Assembly: GCA_904501765.1 (NCBI GenBank)
Contig: CAJGCM010000001.1
Coordinates: 10,783-74,782, forward strand
Length of the DNA stretch: 64,000 bases
Reading direction: 5' to 3'
Origin: an uncultured Clostridia bacterium
GTDB taxonomy: Bacteria > Bacillota > Clostridia > Oscillospirales > CAG-272
Position 1 is the stretch's first letter, and each line of letters opens with the position of its first letter. Positions 16,580 through 23,768 of this stretch are shown here, in pieces. The notes beneath the pieces are model-generated. The model was not told the DNA's origin. It searched no databases and saw nothing but the letters and a program-made list of their open reading frames with translations. A program made the position numbers and the translations under genes.

Positions 16580-16745
16580 TATTATCCTCATCCTCCTTAA
16601 TATCGGTTTTTAGTGTCATGACGGTTAGTGCTAGTCCGCCAAACAGAAGAGAGACGCTTATCAACGCGCCTCCCATTATGTGTCTTTTACTTCTAGTCCC
16701 CAATGTCTTTTCTAGCATCGCAACGATATAGTCGAGTCTCTCCAT
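16560..16745 (-). CDS. Small membrane protein (61 aa)
   Basis: A 61-residue protein starts MERLDYIVAMLEKTLGTRSK, with one membrane helix at about 24-44 (GGALISVSLLFGGLALTVM) and an acidic tail. The start at 16745 lies next to the stop of the 37-residue gene. Its end overlaps the following gene. Function unknown. Confidence 0.6.
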   Translation of the reverse strand: MERLDYIVAMLEKTLGTRSKRHIMGGALISVSLLFGGLALTVMTLKTDIKEDEDNNELEDY

Positions 16746-16746
16746 G

Positions 16747-16860
16747 TTAAAGACTCGCTTCGCTGGATAGCAAAACAAGACCACATACGAAGCTGATCCC
16801 TGCCATTGCCGCTAGAGTATATGATACAGTAGTCGGTCTTACTTTTGTTTTAACATTCAT
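16747..16860 (-). CDS. Small membrane peptide (37 aa)
   Basis: A 37-residue frame with a basic N-terminus (MNVKTKVRPTTVSY) and one hydrophobic helix (LAAMAGISFVCGLVLL). A purine-rich GGAACGGGG lies upstream. It is tightly packed between neighbours, which supports it as a gene. Function unknown. Confidence 0.45.
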   Translation of the reverse strand: MNVKTKVRPTTVSYTLAAMAGISFVCGLVLLSSEASL

Positions 16861-16891
16861 CGATCATACCCCGTTCCTATTTTGATTTTGA

Positions 16892-17131
16892 CTAAGCGGA
16901 AGCTGTAATGCGTGGATCGGAAACATCCTTACGAAAGTATAGAACGTCACCGATCTTAGTGCCATCTAACATCCTGCAGTCGTACCACGCTTTAACAGTT
17001 GCGGTACCGACATTAAACTTAACGGCAGCCTCTTCGATAGTCATGAAGCCGACGAAGAATGCGCCGTCAAGAACCACAGTGTCTTCGAGATTGTTCTGTA
17101 GAATATACAGGATTAATTCCTTACCGGTCAT
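16892..17131 (-). CDS. Excisionase-like/MerR-type helix-turn-helix protein
   Basis: A 79-residue protein. TIEEAAVKFNVGTATVKAWY near residue 31 is a winged-helix recognition motif, and the wing strand follows (GTKIGDVLYFRKDV). This is the layout of excisionase/MerR-like DNA-binding domains. It could be a recombination directionality factor for the serine integrase or a transcription regulator. It lies about 9 kb from the integrase, so the pairing is inference. Confidence 0.7.
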   Translation of the reverse strand: MTGKELILYILQNNLEDTVVLDGAFFVGFMTIEEAAVKFNVGTATVKAWYDCRMLDGTKIGDVLYFRKDVSDPRITASA

Positions 17132-17160
17132 ACACTACCCTCCTTTCAAAGGTCTAGTGG

Positions 17161-18120
17161 TTACAGGCTATAGAGAATATCTCCGTCGACATTAAACGTC
17201 AGCCATACAGCATTCTCCAGGCCAGCTGTGAATTTGCGGTTAGTAGCAACGTTCATGTTCTGAATACCAAAATCAACATAGCCATCACCACGTTCGCTAT
17301 CGTAGACCCAGCCGACAGCCTGACCCATACGGCATTCGGGAAGACCCAATTCCTTTAGAACGTAATTCAGGAATAAGCGTCCATCGGACTTGAGCTTCTC
17401 GTTCATCCAGTTCTGCTGCTGGACAAGGAAGAACTTATTCTTTTCATGATCAGGCATCCAGGCACTGGACGTATCCTTACTGAACGCAAAGGTATACGGA
17501 CTCATAGCGTCAGCGGGATTGCCGACTTCCACAGTCTTCTTAACGATAGACTCAGTGCCGTCCTCATTCACCACAACCTCTTCCACTTCCTGAGCCTTGA
17601 TGTCGTACAGAAGCTCCTTGTCAAGCTGCTCGCTAAAGCGCTCTACCACACGACCACGATACTTCTTGAAACCAGTGTCAACCGCGGTGTAAGCAGCTGC
17701 CAGAGCCAGATTACGCTTACGAGTGATGTTGTGACCAGCCAGGATACAAGCGATAGACGTAGCGCCAACCAAAACAGCGGGGCCGTACAGTTTAGCCATC
17801 TTCAGCGCAGTCTGACCGTATACGATAGTCAAATCCTTCTGTGCGTCCTTAGCGGTATAAGGGACCATACCGACCTGACCATTATCAAGATAACCCTTAA
17901 CAGCGCCAGTTTCGGCGCCCTCGTGAATAATCTCAACCTTCTTCTTAGTGTCCTCAAGGACAAAATCAACCTTAGTGGTTGCCTTACAAGCCATAACGGC
18001 GCTGACGACAGTACCGACAACGCCCGTTACAACAAGGATTTCAGGACTGTGCTTCTTAAGCTGGAAACCAGCCTTATGAAAAGCACGAGACGCAGTAGTA
18101 GCCAATTCGTTGAATTTCAT
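17161..18120 (-). CDS. DUF6353-like membrane protein, paralogue 1
   Basis: A 319-residue protein. It has the common pattern of three genes in this window: LKKHSPEILVVTGVVGTVVS (TM1, about 18-45), a charged spacer, a second membrane region at VLVGATSIACILAGH, then AAAYTAVDTGFKKYRGRVVE and a soluble C-terminal domain. I recognise it as DUF6353, a phage-enriched family without known function. The ATG (MKFNELA) follows the DUF3310 gene stop. It is the longest of the three copies. Confidence 0.8.
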   Translation of the reverse strand: MKFNELATTASRAFHKAGFQLKKHSPEILVVTGVVGTVVSAVMACKATTKVDFVLEDTKKKVEIIHEGAETGAVKGYLDNGQVGMVPYTAKDAQKDLTIVYGQTALKMAKLYGPAVLVGATSIACILAGHNITRKRNLALAAAYTAVDTGFKKYRGRVVERFSEQLDKELLYDIKAQEVEEVVVNEDGTESIVKKTVEVGNPADAMSPYTFAFSKDTSSAWMPDHEKNKFFLVQQQNWMNEKLKSDGRLFLNYVLKELGLPECRMGQAVGWVYDSERGDGYVDFGIQNMNVATNRKFTAGLENAVWLTFNVDGDILYSL

Positions 18121-18122
18121 AA

Positions 18123-18455
18123 TCAATCATTCTCCTTTTTAGTAGTATTTTCTACGTGCCAAATCAGATGCTCCAGGTACCACTTAGCCTTGTTCAAATC
18201 CTGAAGGCCGTTCTTACCCTTCCATCGACAAATATATTTAATGACCTGGGCCGTATCGACAGCTTCGATGCCGGAGAGGCCCTCTGTGAAGGCCTCCATA
18301 ACATCGATGACCTCAAGACCGGCCTTGGACTGATAGTGAGCCGGGTGGTTCACCATATCGGGCTCGGTATCGATCAGACCGCTGACGGTGTGCTCATAGT
18401 CATCACCATAGCAAGGCTCGTGACACCCCGCATAATCGTTATATACGACGTTCAT
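18123..18455 (-). CDS. DUF3310 domain protein
   Basis: A 110-residue protein whose C-terminal part is the DUF3310 domain (SaV-like, also called a nucleotide kinase domain): MVNHPAHYQSKAGLEVIDVM, AVDTAQVIKYICRWKGKNGL and DLNKAKWYLEHLI. The family is common in phages. The biochemical role is uncertain. ATG at 18455 is chosen because AAGGAGGAG lies 7 nt upstream. Confidence 0.9.
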   Translation of the reverse strand: MNVVYNDYAGCHEPCYGDDYEHTVSGLIDTEPDMVNHPAHYQSKAGLEVIDVMEAFTEGLSGIEAVDTAQVIKYICRWKGKNGLQDLNKAKWYLEHLIWHVENTTKKEND

Positions 18456-18467
18456 CCGCACTCCTCC

Positions 18468-19088
18468 TTAATCGATAGGTACTGCTCTAGGCAGCTTGAG
18501 AATATAACCGTCGCGCACACGGATAACTTCTGCACGGCTCACGTCCATCCAGCCGTACTTCTGTGCTGTATACGGAGGCGTCAGAGGAGTCATCTCATAC
18601 AGATCGTTCACCGTGACGATGCCGTAAGTTGCTACGATATCCTGCATCTGCTGCTTAGCACGCTCTGCAGAACCACGGTCGGGCCAGATGATTTCATCGT
18701 AATCCGCGGCACTTCTAGGAGCGCCTACGGCGTTTTCAGAACCTCGATAGTTCACTGTGTTCTTAGAGCTGGAATAGCTGTAATAAGGCGTCTTAGTACC
18801 GCTGTTTTTTGCCTTTCCAGTACCACCATACAGGATCATGTCAATACCGTTGGTGATAACATCATAGAAACACTTCTTGATAGCAGGAACCAACACATCC
18901 ATAAAGATGTAGTTCTTTACGTTAGATGCATCTTCTGAGATAAAAATATCGGTAAACTTACGGAGCTCATTTTTCTTGGTCTTCACAGGACCTTTGACAA
19001 CCTTCTGAATTCGCTTTTCTTGCGTGGCTGTCTGCTTCTGCACCTCTTTAGACTTGTGCGAATTCGGCGGATACATAGGCTCGCTCAT
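18468..19088 (-). CDS. Conserved hypothetical phage protein (206 aa)
   Basis: Contains FTDIFISEDASNVKNYIFMD and VLVPAIKKCFYDVITNGIDM, which I recognise as a recurring but uncharacterised early-region phage protein, then a low-complexity linker (KTPYYSYSSSKNTVNYRG). The C-terminal SAERAKQQMQDIVATYGIVT to YEMTPLTPPYTAQKYGWMD is conserved. ATG at 19088 is favoured by AAGGAG 9 nt upstream. Probably interacts with replication or host proteins. No catalytic motif. Confidence 0.72.
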   Translation of the reverse strand: MSEPMYPPNSHKSKEVQKQTATQEKRIQKVVKGPVKTKKNELRKFTDIFISEDASNVKNYIFMDVLVPAIKKCFYDVITNGIDMILYGGTGKAKNSGTKTPYYSYSSSKNTVNYRGSENAVGAPRSAADYDEIIWPDRGSAERAKQQMQDIVATYGIVTVNDLYEMTPLTPPYTAQKYGWMDVSRAEVIRVRDGYILKLPRAVPID

Positions 19089-19290
19089 TTTGCTCATCTC
19101 CTTCTAAAACAATCTTTCCGGGCAGGACGATTTTACTTCGAGGAATCCTGCCAGTCTCCATTTTGAACTGATACGCGAGATTGCTACGGGCCTTTGCTTC
19201 GGTAGCTGCGTAGGTTTGTCCACGCCATCGTCTAGCAATTTCCCTATCGAACTCGAGAACCGGTCCATCGTAGAAATATAACGCATTCAT
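19048..19290 (-). CDS. Hypothetical protein (80 aa)
   Basis: A small basic protein (MNALYFYDGPVLEFDREIAR, then AYQFKMETGRIPRSKIVLPG). It overlaps the next gene by about 40 nt. GGAGGGATGACAAA lies upstream of the ATG at 19290. I prefer this start to an upstream one lying in the preceding terminator. Function unknown. Confidence 0.6.
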   Translation of the reverse strand: MNALYFYDGPVLEFDREIARRWRGQTYAATEAKARSNLAYQFKMETGRIPRSKIVLPGKIVLEGDEQNERAYVSAEFAQV

Positions 19291-19318
19291 TTTGTCATCC
19301 CTCCATAACAAAAAGAAA

Positions 19319-19351
19319 AGAGAGAACACCCTGTTAAAGGTGCTCCCTCTT
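19319..19351 (-). terminator. Terminator of the 19395 gene
   Basis: The minus strand has a GAGGGAGCACC/GGTGTTCTCTC hairpin followed by TTTTCTTTTTG. It separates the early operon from the cassette region. Confidence 0.8.
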
Positions 19352-19394
19352 TGGTTACCTAGTAAACTCTGCTAGGAGTTACTCGGTTGGCAGA

Positions 19395-19598
19395 TCATGC
19401 CTCGTCTTCCACGAACTCGTACTCAGACTCCTGCTGTGCCTTCTTAGCCTTGATAGCAGCGATGCCTCTCTTAACCAGCCCGATGCCTGCAAATACTGCG
19501 GCAGTCACGCCAGCGCCGATAGCGATAGCTGCACCAGTGCTCAGATTAACACCAGCGATCTCGTCCTTAACCTCGTTCACGTTCATGATTTCTTCCAT
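19395..19598 (-). CDS. Small membrane protein (67 aa)
   Basis: A 67-residue protein with one Gly/Ala-rich membrane helix (LSTGAAIAIGAGVTAAVFAG) and a charged C-terminus. AGGAGG lies 8 nt before the ATG. It has its own promoter-like motif upstream (19643-19667) and terminator downstream, so it is a single-gene cassette. Confidence 0.65.
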   Translation of the reverse strand: MEEIMNVNEVKDEIAGVNLSTGAAIAIGAGVTAAVFAGIGLVKRGIAAIKAKKAQQESEYEFVEDEA

Positions 19599-19642
19599 TT
19601 TTGTTTCCTCCTAAATTAAATAAAGTTTTACGGGTAATCCCC

Positions 19643-19667
19643 ATTACAGTATGTGTATTTTTCGCGA
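19643..19667 (-). promoter_or_regulatory. Promoter-like motif copy 3
   Basis: TCGCG-N4-ATACA-N5-TGTAAT, 45 nt upstream of the 67-residue gene. The -10-like hexamer deviates from TATTAT. Confidence 0.55.
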
Positions 19668-19671
19668 ATTA

Positions 19672-20457
19672 TTAAAGTAGATTATACTCGGGCGGATAGT
19701 CGAAGCTGAGTACGATACACGGCCGACCCTCGTATTCGGTACCCTCTTCCGCCATCTGAGCGGACGGGTGAATCTCGATGAGATGCTTACACTTCCAACC
19801 AAGACTATCACCGGTCATAGTGGGGGATAGGCCAATTTCACTATAGAAATCGTTGAGGGATACGCCAGCATCAAACGGATCAGTGATTATAGCCTTATTG
19901 AGATTGTTGACAGCTCGATTAATTTTCTCCAGATCGTTATAGAAATACCGAGCGGATAGCGGGTCGTAGAACAACGTTTGTCCTTTGCCTGTTACGAACA
20001 CCTCGGTATGCGAGACAGGGTTCTCTTTGACCTGTTTCTCAGCAACTTTATCGCGGACCGTTCTCTCTTTCTTTTCGCCGATAGTCTCGACAACCTTCTC
20101 CTTATACTCGCTGAACGCAGTTTCGGACAGCTTATAAGCCGTTGCTAACGCTGCATGACGACGAGCACTTACGGATGCAGAACCGATCAGACATGCAATC
20201 GAGGTCGCACCAGTAATCGCTGCTGGTACATAACACTTCCATGTTGCCTTAACCGTCTCGATAGGAGTCAGACTGTCAGTTTCGAGTTCGTTCTTCTTAT
20301 CGTCGATCAGCATCAGTGCTTTTGGAGTGGCTTTGACGGCGAGTACCGTAGTCGTGATCATACCCGTGATTCCCATTCCCATAAGAATTTCAGGTGCGTG
20401 CTTCGACAACGATAATCGCACGTCATGTGTGAATTTTGCTAGGGCTTGCTTGCTCAT
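19672..20457 (-). CDS. DUF6353-like membrane protein, paralogue 2
   Basis: A 261-residue protein. Same plan as the other two copies: LSKHAPEILMGMGITGMITT, then TVLAVKATPKALMLIDDKK (the shared VKATPKAL motif), a middle membrane region AAITGATSIACLIGSASVSA, and a soluble C-terminal half with FYDPLSARYFYNDLEKINRA and GDSLGWKCKHLIEIHP. DUF6353 proteins have no known function. The start follows a TTTGAAAGGAGACGTG ribosome site. Confidence 0.8.
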   Translation of the reverse strand: MSKQALAKFTHDVRLSLSKHAPEILMGMGITGMITTTVLAVKATPKALMLIDDKKNELETDSLTPIETVKATWKCYVPAAITGATSIACLIGSASVSARRHAALATAYKLSETAFSEYKEKVVETIGEKKERTVRDKVAEKQVKENPVSHTEVFVTGKGQTLFYDPLSARYFYNDLEKINRAVNNLNKAIITDPFDAGVSLNDFYSEIGLSPTMTGDSLGWKCKHLIEIHPSAQMAEEGTEYEGRPCIVLSFDYPPEYNLL

Positions 20458-20504
20458 GTGTTATCACGTCTCCTTTCAAAAATATGCTCTGGGTTAGAAA
20501 CAAA

Positions 20505-20521
20505 AGAGTCCATTAGGACTC
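20505..20521 (-). terminator. Terminator overlapping the stop of the 20513 gene
   Basis: The hairpin GAGTCC-TAAT-GGACTC is followed by TTTTG on the minus strand. The four-base loop includes the stop codon. Confidence 0.75.
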
Positions 20522-20668
20522 CTTTGCTTGGTCGGCAAGTGCCTTATTCACTGCCTCGTTGATCTTAGCCTCTTGCGTCTTCTGACTTGCGATACCGGAC
20601 ACCACAGTCCCTGCGATGCCAAGCACCGTTCCAGCGATGCTGAGTACTTTAACAATAGGGAATTTCAT
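20513..20668 (-). CDS. Small membrane protein (51 aa)
   Basis: A 51-residue frame (MKFPIVKVLSIAGTVLGIAG) with one hydrophobic helix and a charged helical tail (KINEAVNKALADQAKES). Ribosome site AAGGAAGGTG upstream. The TAA stop is embedded in the terminator hairpin (GAGTCC-TAAT-GGACTC). Promoter-like motif 20 nt upstream. Confidence 0.65.
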   Translation of the reverse strand: MKFPIVKVLSIAGTVLGIAGTVVSGIASQKTQEAKINEAVNKALADQAKES

Positions 20669-20687
20669 AATATTTCACCTTCCTTCC

Positions 20688-20712
20688 ATAATACTCTCTG
20701 TGTTTCTCGCGA
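20688..20712 (-). promoter_or_regulatory. Promoter-like motif copy 4
   Basis: TCGCG-N4-ACACA-N5-TATTAT then GGAAGG, just upstream of the 51-residue gene. Confidence 0.7.
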
Positions 20713-20714
20713 AC

Positions 20715-21491
20715 TTAACACCAATCTTCGAAGTCTGGGTATGGATCTTGACCGAATGAGATTATGATACATTCTAGTCCATCGTCCATAACCACCTTCT
20801 CATGGTGAAAATCGATCCATGACTGCCAGTAGGCGTCCATATTAGCGCATGTATTCCATCCGAAATCGTTACCGTGATCAAGCGGCTCTAGTCCAAGCAG
20901 ACTATACCACTCGTTCAGATACACACCGTCGTCCATCATTAGCGTTCGATTTACCTCATACTCTGCTTTTTGGACATCGAATGGTCTGGCTTCGAAGTAC
21001 TGATCGGAATAGTAGTCGTAATAAAGTCGTTTACCGTCTTCCGGTTCAGCCGAACTCTCGGGGTATTCCTCGTCGTACTTATCCTTCGCTATGCCAGCTC
21101 TGATTTGCATGCCTGCTTCGCTACCGTATAGTTCCTCAACCTTCTTGCGATAGTCCTTATAGCCGCTATCGAGTAGTGCGTAGGCGCTCATTAAGGATGC
21201 TTGACTGCGCTGGTTAAGAACATTAGCTCCGAATATACAGGCTAGTGTAGATACGCCTAGGATAACTGTAGGGACGTACGCTGGACCTGCTATTTTGACT
21301 GTTTCGAGCGTAGTTAATTCATCGCCTTTTTCCTCTTTCGCTTGATCCAATAATGCTAATGCTTTTGGTGTGGCCTTAACCGCAGTCACCGTAGTCGCAA
21401 CTACTCCGGCAGCCCCCACACACGTTAATATAGTTGACGAGTTCCGCTTTAAAAATAATTGTGACTTTGCTAATAGACTGTTCATTTCCAT
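20715..21491 (-). CDS. DUF6353-like membrane protein, paralogue 3
   Basis: A 258-residue protein. LKRNSSTILTCVGAAGVVAT, TVTAVKATPKALALLDQAKE and a central VPTVILGVSTLACIFGANVL align with the other two copies. The C-terminal domain has RLYYDYYSDQYFEARPFDVQ and NDFGWNTCANMDAYW. Starts at 21491 and 21485 are both possible, because AAAGG and GTGAGG precede them. A motif-driven leader of about 90 nt contains an 8-bp hairpin (TTGTCGGT/ACTGACAA) before a T-rich run, which suggests attenuation. Confidence 0.78.
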   Translation of the reverse strand: MEMNSLLAKSQLFLKRNSSTILTCVGAAGVVATTVTAVKATPKALALLDQAKEEKGDELTTLETVKIAGPAYVPTVILGVSTLACIFGANVLNQRSQASLMSAYALLDSGYKDYRKKVEELYGSEAGMQIRAGIAKDKYDEEYPESSAEPEDGKRLYYDYYSDQYFEARPFDVQKAEYEVNRTLMMDDGVYLNEWYSLLGLEPLDHGNDFGWNTCANMDAYWQSWIDFHHEKVVMDDGLECIIISFGQDPYPDFEDWC

Positions 21492-21581
21492 CCTCACCTT
21501 TCGGGGTTTGTAAAAAGCAAAGAGAAGTTGTCAGTTTTTACACCGACAAACAACAGATTTTACTCTGAAGCTTACCTTCTC

Positions 21582-21606
21582 ATAATAGCCGTTGTATTTC
21601 TCGCGA
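21582..21606 (-). promoter_or_regulatory. Promoter-like motif copy 5
   Basis: TCGCG-N4-ATACA-N5-TATTAT, upstream of DUF6353 paralogue 3, just after the terminator of the preceding cassette. Confidence 0.7.
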
Positions 21607-21619
21607 ATCGAAAAAGAAG

Positions 21620-21638
21620 GAGTCCGTGTTAGGGACTC
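21620..21638 (-). terminator. Terminator of the 21637 gene
   Basis: The minus strand has a GAGTCCC/GGACTC hairpin followed by CTTCTTTTTC. It touches the TGA stop. Confidence 0.7.
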
Positions 21639-21840
21639 ATTCAGCCTTTTTCCTCGCTCTCCTTCTCTTTCTCCATTTACGGAGCTTCGCGATCAATCGG
21701 ACAATAGCCCACATGATCAATATGCATACTAACAAATCGCCGAATATCACGAGCATGCTTCCACCGCCTATAATTAGAACGATAGCCAACGCTATCGCGA
21801 CCACTAGCAATAAGAATAGTAGTATTGCAAAACTAATCAT
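21637..21840 (-). CDS. Two-helix membrane protein (67 aa)
   Basis: A 67-residue protein with two membrane helices (FAILLFLLLVVAIALAIVLI and LVIFGDLLVCILIMWAIVRL) and a strongly basic tail (KLRKWRKRRRARKKAE). The topology resembles small holin-like or positively tailed membrane peptides, but lysis function is not implied. AAAGGAGG upstream. Own promoter-like motif and terminator. Confidence 0.65.
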   Translation of the reverse strand: MISFAILLFLLLVVAIALAIVLIIGGGSMLVIFGDLLVCILIMWAIVRLIAKLRKWRKRRRARKKAE

Positions 21841-21860
21841 ACCGTTTCCTCCTTTCTCTC

Positions 21861-21885
21861 ATAAAAGGAAGTGTTATCACCGCGA
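21861..21885 (-). promoter_or_regulatory. Promoter-like motif copy 6
   Basis: TCGCG-N4-TAACA-N5-TTTTAT followed by GAGAGAAAGGAGG, so the ribosome site lies close to the predicted transcript start of the 67-residue two-helix gene. Confidence 0.65.
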
Positions 21886-21899
21886 AAGGTGGGACTATG

Positions 21900-22259
21900 T
21901 TATATGTCCCGTCTGTCAAAGCAGGTTTCCCAGCGTTCTTTAGGTAGAGGTTTCATCTTCAAAGCCCACATTATTTGGCGGATTGTGATCGTCGGGAACA
22001 CGCCGTCCTTACACTCGCCAGAGCGATCATCGAACAACGTCTTGAATTTTGGATGTAGATATAACGAATCGGTGAGCCACGGATCGATCTCACTCCACCA
22101 GGTTTGTTTTGTGTCTGAATCAAACCGCTGCTGTATAACTGCCAGTCCTCGACTACCCATTTTGAATAATGTACAGCTATCATAGGCTGGGTGGTCGCAA
22201 ATATGTATGTCTCCGTACATAGACGAATACAGAGCAGGTTTTTCATAGTGATATCTCAT
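21900..22259 (-). CDS. Conserved hypothetical protein (119 aa)
   Basis: A soluble protein with SRGLAVIQQRFDSDTKQTWW, IDPWLTDSLYLHPKFKTLFD and FPTITIRQIMWALKMKPLPK. The pattern recurs in Firmicutes phages and conjugative elements, but I cannot name the family. It has no own motif copy. A terminator lies upstream, so expression may depend on read-through. AGGAGGTGAGTT precedes the ATG. Confidence 0.65.
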   Translation of the reverse strand: MRYHYEKPALYSSMYGDIHICDHPAYDSCTLFKMGSRGLAVIQQRFDSDTKQTWWSEIDPWLTDSLYLHPKFKTLFDDRSGECKDGVFPTITIRQIMWALKMKPLPKERWETCFDRRDI

Positions 22260-22284
22260 AACTCACCTCCTGACTAAAAGTGAA

Positions 22285-22302
22285 GAGTCCCCGTAGGAAC
22301 TC
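22285..22302 (-). terminator. Terminator of the 22318 gene
   Basis: GAGTTCC and GGGGACTC arms on the minus strand, followed by TTCACTTTT. Moderate hairpin. Confidence 0.55.
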
Positions 22303-22317
22303 CCCATCTTGTAGATT

Positions 22318-22530
22318 TTAGACGATTTTACTCACGTACAATATGTAGTTCACCATCAATATCGGCCACAATACCGTCCAAGCTACGATACCGAGCAGCC
22401 ATGACCACGAGTGTGTCAGGAAATCCTTCCAGTCAAATCTCGCGCCCTTGGCGACAATCAGTACGATCCCGGCGATGTTCATAACCAACCACGCGGTAAT
22501 ACCAATAAGAATATATGTAAATAAAAACAT
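22318..22530 (-). CDS. Small membrane protein (70 aa)
   Basis: A 70-residue protein with two hydrophobic segments (FTYILIGITAWLVMNIAGIV and LLGIVAWTVLWPILMVNYIL). AAAGGAG lies 8 nt before the ATG at 22530. The promoter-like motif ends immediately upstream of the ribosome site. Function unknown. Confidence 0.65.
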   Translation of the reverse strand: MFLFTYILIGITAWLVMNIAGIVLIVAKGARFDWKDFLTHSWSWLLGIVAWTVLWPILMVNYILYVSKIV

Positions 22531-22546
22531 ATTGTCATCTCCTTTC

Positions 22547-22571
22547 ATAAAGGAGGATGTTTTAAACGCGA
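22547..22571 (-). promoter_or_regulatory. Promoter-like motif copy 7
   Basis: TCGCG-N4-AAACA-N5-CTTTAT, then GAAAGGAG. If this is the promoter, the transcript would begin almost at the Shine-Dalgarno sequence. Confidence 0.6.
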
Positions 22572-22582
22572 GATAAAAGAAA

Positions 22583-22599
22583 CAGCCCTTGCGGACTGC
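22583..22599 (-). terminator. Terminator of the 22602 gene
   Basis: CAGTCC-GCAA-GGGCTG on the minus strand, followed by TTTCTTTTATC. Confidence 0.7.
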
Positions 22600-22601
22600 C
22601 C

Positions 22602-22781
22602 TCACAGATACTCTTCCATTTCTTCTGCGATTTCTTGTGCTACTTCAGCACCCATCTTTGCGTAATTCTTGATGAATTCCTTAGACATATACTGTTTCAT
22701 CATGATTTTCATCATAATATACCCAGCTAGTGTCTGTGCAACCACTAAAACTACTGCAAATACTACAGCTTCTAATAACAT
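22602..22781 (-). CDS. Small membrane protein (59 aa)
   Basis: A 59-residue protein with one N-terminal membrane helix (VVFAVVLVVAQTLAGYIMM) and a charged helical tail (MGAEVAQEIAEEMEEYL). TAAGGAGACG precedes the ATG. Promoter-like motif and terminator flank it. Function unknown. Confidence 0.6.
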   Translation of the reverse strand: MLLEAVVFAVVLVVAQTLAGYIMMKIMMKQYMSKEFIKNYAKMGAEVAQEIAEEMEEYL

Positions 22782-22816
22782 TTCAATCGTCTCCTTATGG
22801 AATGTATTTTCTCTCC

Positions 22817-22841
22817 ATAATAGAAGATGTTTCTGACACGA
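22817..22841 (-). promoter_or_regulatory. Promoter-like motif copy 8
   Basis: TCGTG-N4-AAACA-N5-TATTAT then GGAGAG, upstream of the 59-residue gene. Confidence 0.7.
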
Positions 22842-22854
22842 GAAAAAGTAAAGG

Positions 22855-22875
22855 AGGCGCCGTAGCGTCCCCGTT
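22855..22875 (-). terminator. Terminator of the 22885 micro-gene
   Basis: GGGGACGC and GCGCCTCC arms on the minus strand, followed by TTTACTTTTTC. Confidence 0.6.
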
Positions 22876-22884
22876 ACTTGGAAC

Positions 22885-22959
22885 TTAATCCTTCTTTACA
22901 CTACTGAAGACTAGTGCACAACCGCATACTATCAGTATAACTCCGATTAGTAATACCAT
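22885..22959 (-). CDS. Micro-protein, single TM (24 aa)
   Basis: A 24-codon frame that is one hydrophobic helix with a basic end (VLLIGVILIVCGCALVF, then SSVKKD). GGGGAGG lies 9 nt before the ATG. The frame exactly fills the space between its own promoter-like motif and terminator, which is the main evidence that it is translated. Confidence 0.5.
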   Translation of the reverse strand: MVLLIGVILIVCGCALVFSSVKKD

Positions 22960-22996
22960 ATTACATTTCCTCCCCTTGTAAATAAATATCATTCCA

Positions 22997-23021
22997 TAAT
23001 AGGAGGGGTATTTGTCGCGAT
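22997..23021 (-). promoter_or_regulatory. Promoter-like motif copy 9
   Basis: TCGCG at the left end and TATTAT at the right end of the 25-nt frame. The middle reads AATAC with one base shift. Upstream of the 24-residue micro-gene. Confidence 0.65.
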
Positions 23022-23048
23022 TACCTTCCTTTGCTCAGATCCAAAAGG

Positions 23049-23075
23049 AAGAGGCTGTGTTTCCACAACCCCTTG
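23049..23075 (-). terminator. Terminator of the 23092 gene
   Basis: Strong hairpin on the minus strand (AAGGGGTTGTG, GAAA, CACAGCCTCTT), then CCTTTTG. Confidence 0.8.
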
Positions 23076-23091
23076 CCTCGGTCCGTCGTTC

Positions 23092-23475
23092 TCACTTCTT
23101 GTGGAACAATCTCTGAACAAAGTTTCTTCCAGATTGCGTAGTGATCGTGCCGGTTTCTTCAAACTTAAGTGAAACCTTGGTACCCCAAATCGTAACTACC
23201 AACGGCAATACGACTCCGGCCGCGCCGATGATGTTTTTCACGATCCGATCTCTTCGTTCCTCGCGCATCTGCTGTACTTTCAAAGTCTGCTCGCTTTCTC
23301 TAGCAGCAGCCTTATCCTTACAGTCGATGTCGACTTTCTCGATCTCGATTGCTTTATCCATCAGCTTGGCCAAACCATCAACTGTGGTGCGATACTTTTC
23401 GGAGCCAGGCTCCATCGTACTCAGTTTGTCAAACTCCGATTCGATCTCAGTGTGCAATAAAGCTTCAATGCTCAT
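23092..23475 (-). CDS. Membrane protein with coiled coil (127 aa)
   Basis: A 127-residue protein. Residues 1-75 are helical and charged (SIEALLHTEIESEFDKLSTM, IEIEKVDIDCKDKAAARESE). One membrane helix follows at about 82-100 (IIGAAGVVLPLVVTIWGTKV), then a short C-terminus. Recurrent in Clostridia phages as a hypothetical protein. TCGTAAAGGAGACGATTGAG-type ribosome site upstream, own motif and terminator. Confidence 0.7.
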   Translation of the reverse strand: MSIEALLHTEIESEFDKLSTMEPGSEKYRTTVDGLAKLMDKAIEIEKVDIDCKDKAAARESEQTLKVQQMREERRDRIVKNIIGAAGVVLPLVVTIWGTKVSLKFEETGTITTQSGRNFVQRLFHKK

Positions 23476-23515
23476 CTCAATCGTCTCCTTTCAGATATTT
23501 CGAACTTCACGTTCC

Positions 23516-23540
23516 ATAATAGCGACTGTTATTTGTGCGA
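23516..23540 (-). promoter_or_regulatory. Promoter-like motif copy 10
   Basis: TCGCA-N5-AACA-N5-TATTAT then GGAACG, 40 nt upstream of the 127-residue gene. It overlaps the end of the next gene upstream, at 23529. Confidence 0.65.
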
Positions 23541-23768
23541 ATCCTGGCGAATAGTTTTAATGATAAAAGCCGCCTTCGACATCGATGCGAGCTCTTCCAT
23601 CGGTACTGTTGGCACTAAATACGGATACTGGCTTCCATCGTGATCGCTCGTGATAATATAGATAGTACCTTTAGCTCCGCTTTGTTTGCCAGCTTTACCT
23701 AGCAGATAGCCTAGCACGAACGCTATAGTAACTGCTATGAATGCTATTACCATAAATCCCGCTTCCAT
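23529..23768 (-). CDS. Membrane protein (79 aa)
   Basis: A 79-residue protein with one N-terminal membrane helix (MVIAFIAVTIAFVLGYLLGK) and a soluble domain (GTIYIITSDHDGSQYPYLVP, then VPMEELASMSKAAFIIKTIR). Start in TCAAAATGG context after AAAGGAG. The leader carries the TCCCGGGGGA element shared with the 6460 gene in place of the 25-nt motif. Confidence 0.65.
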   Translation of the reverse strand: MEAGFMVIAFIAVTIAFVLGYLLGKAGKQSGAKGTIYIITSDHDGSQYPYLVPTVPMEELASMSKAAFIIKTIRQDSHK

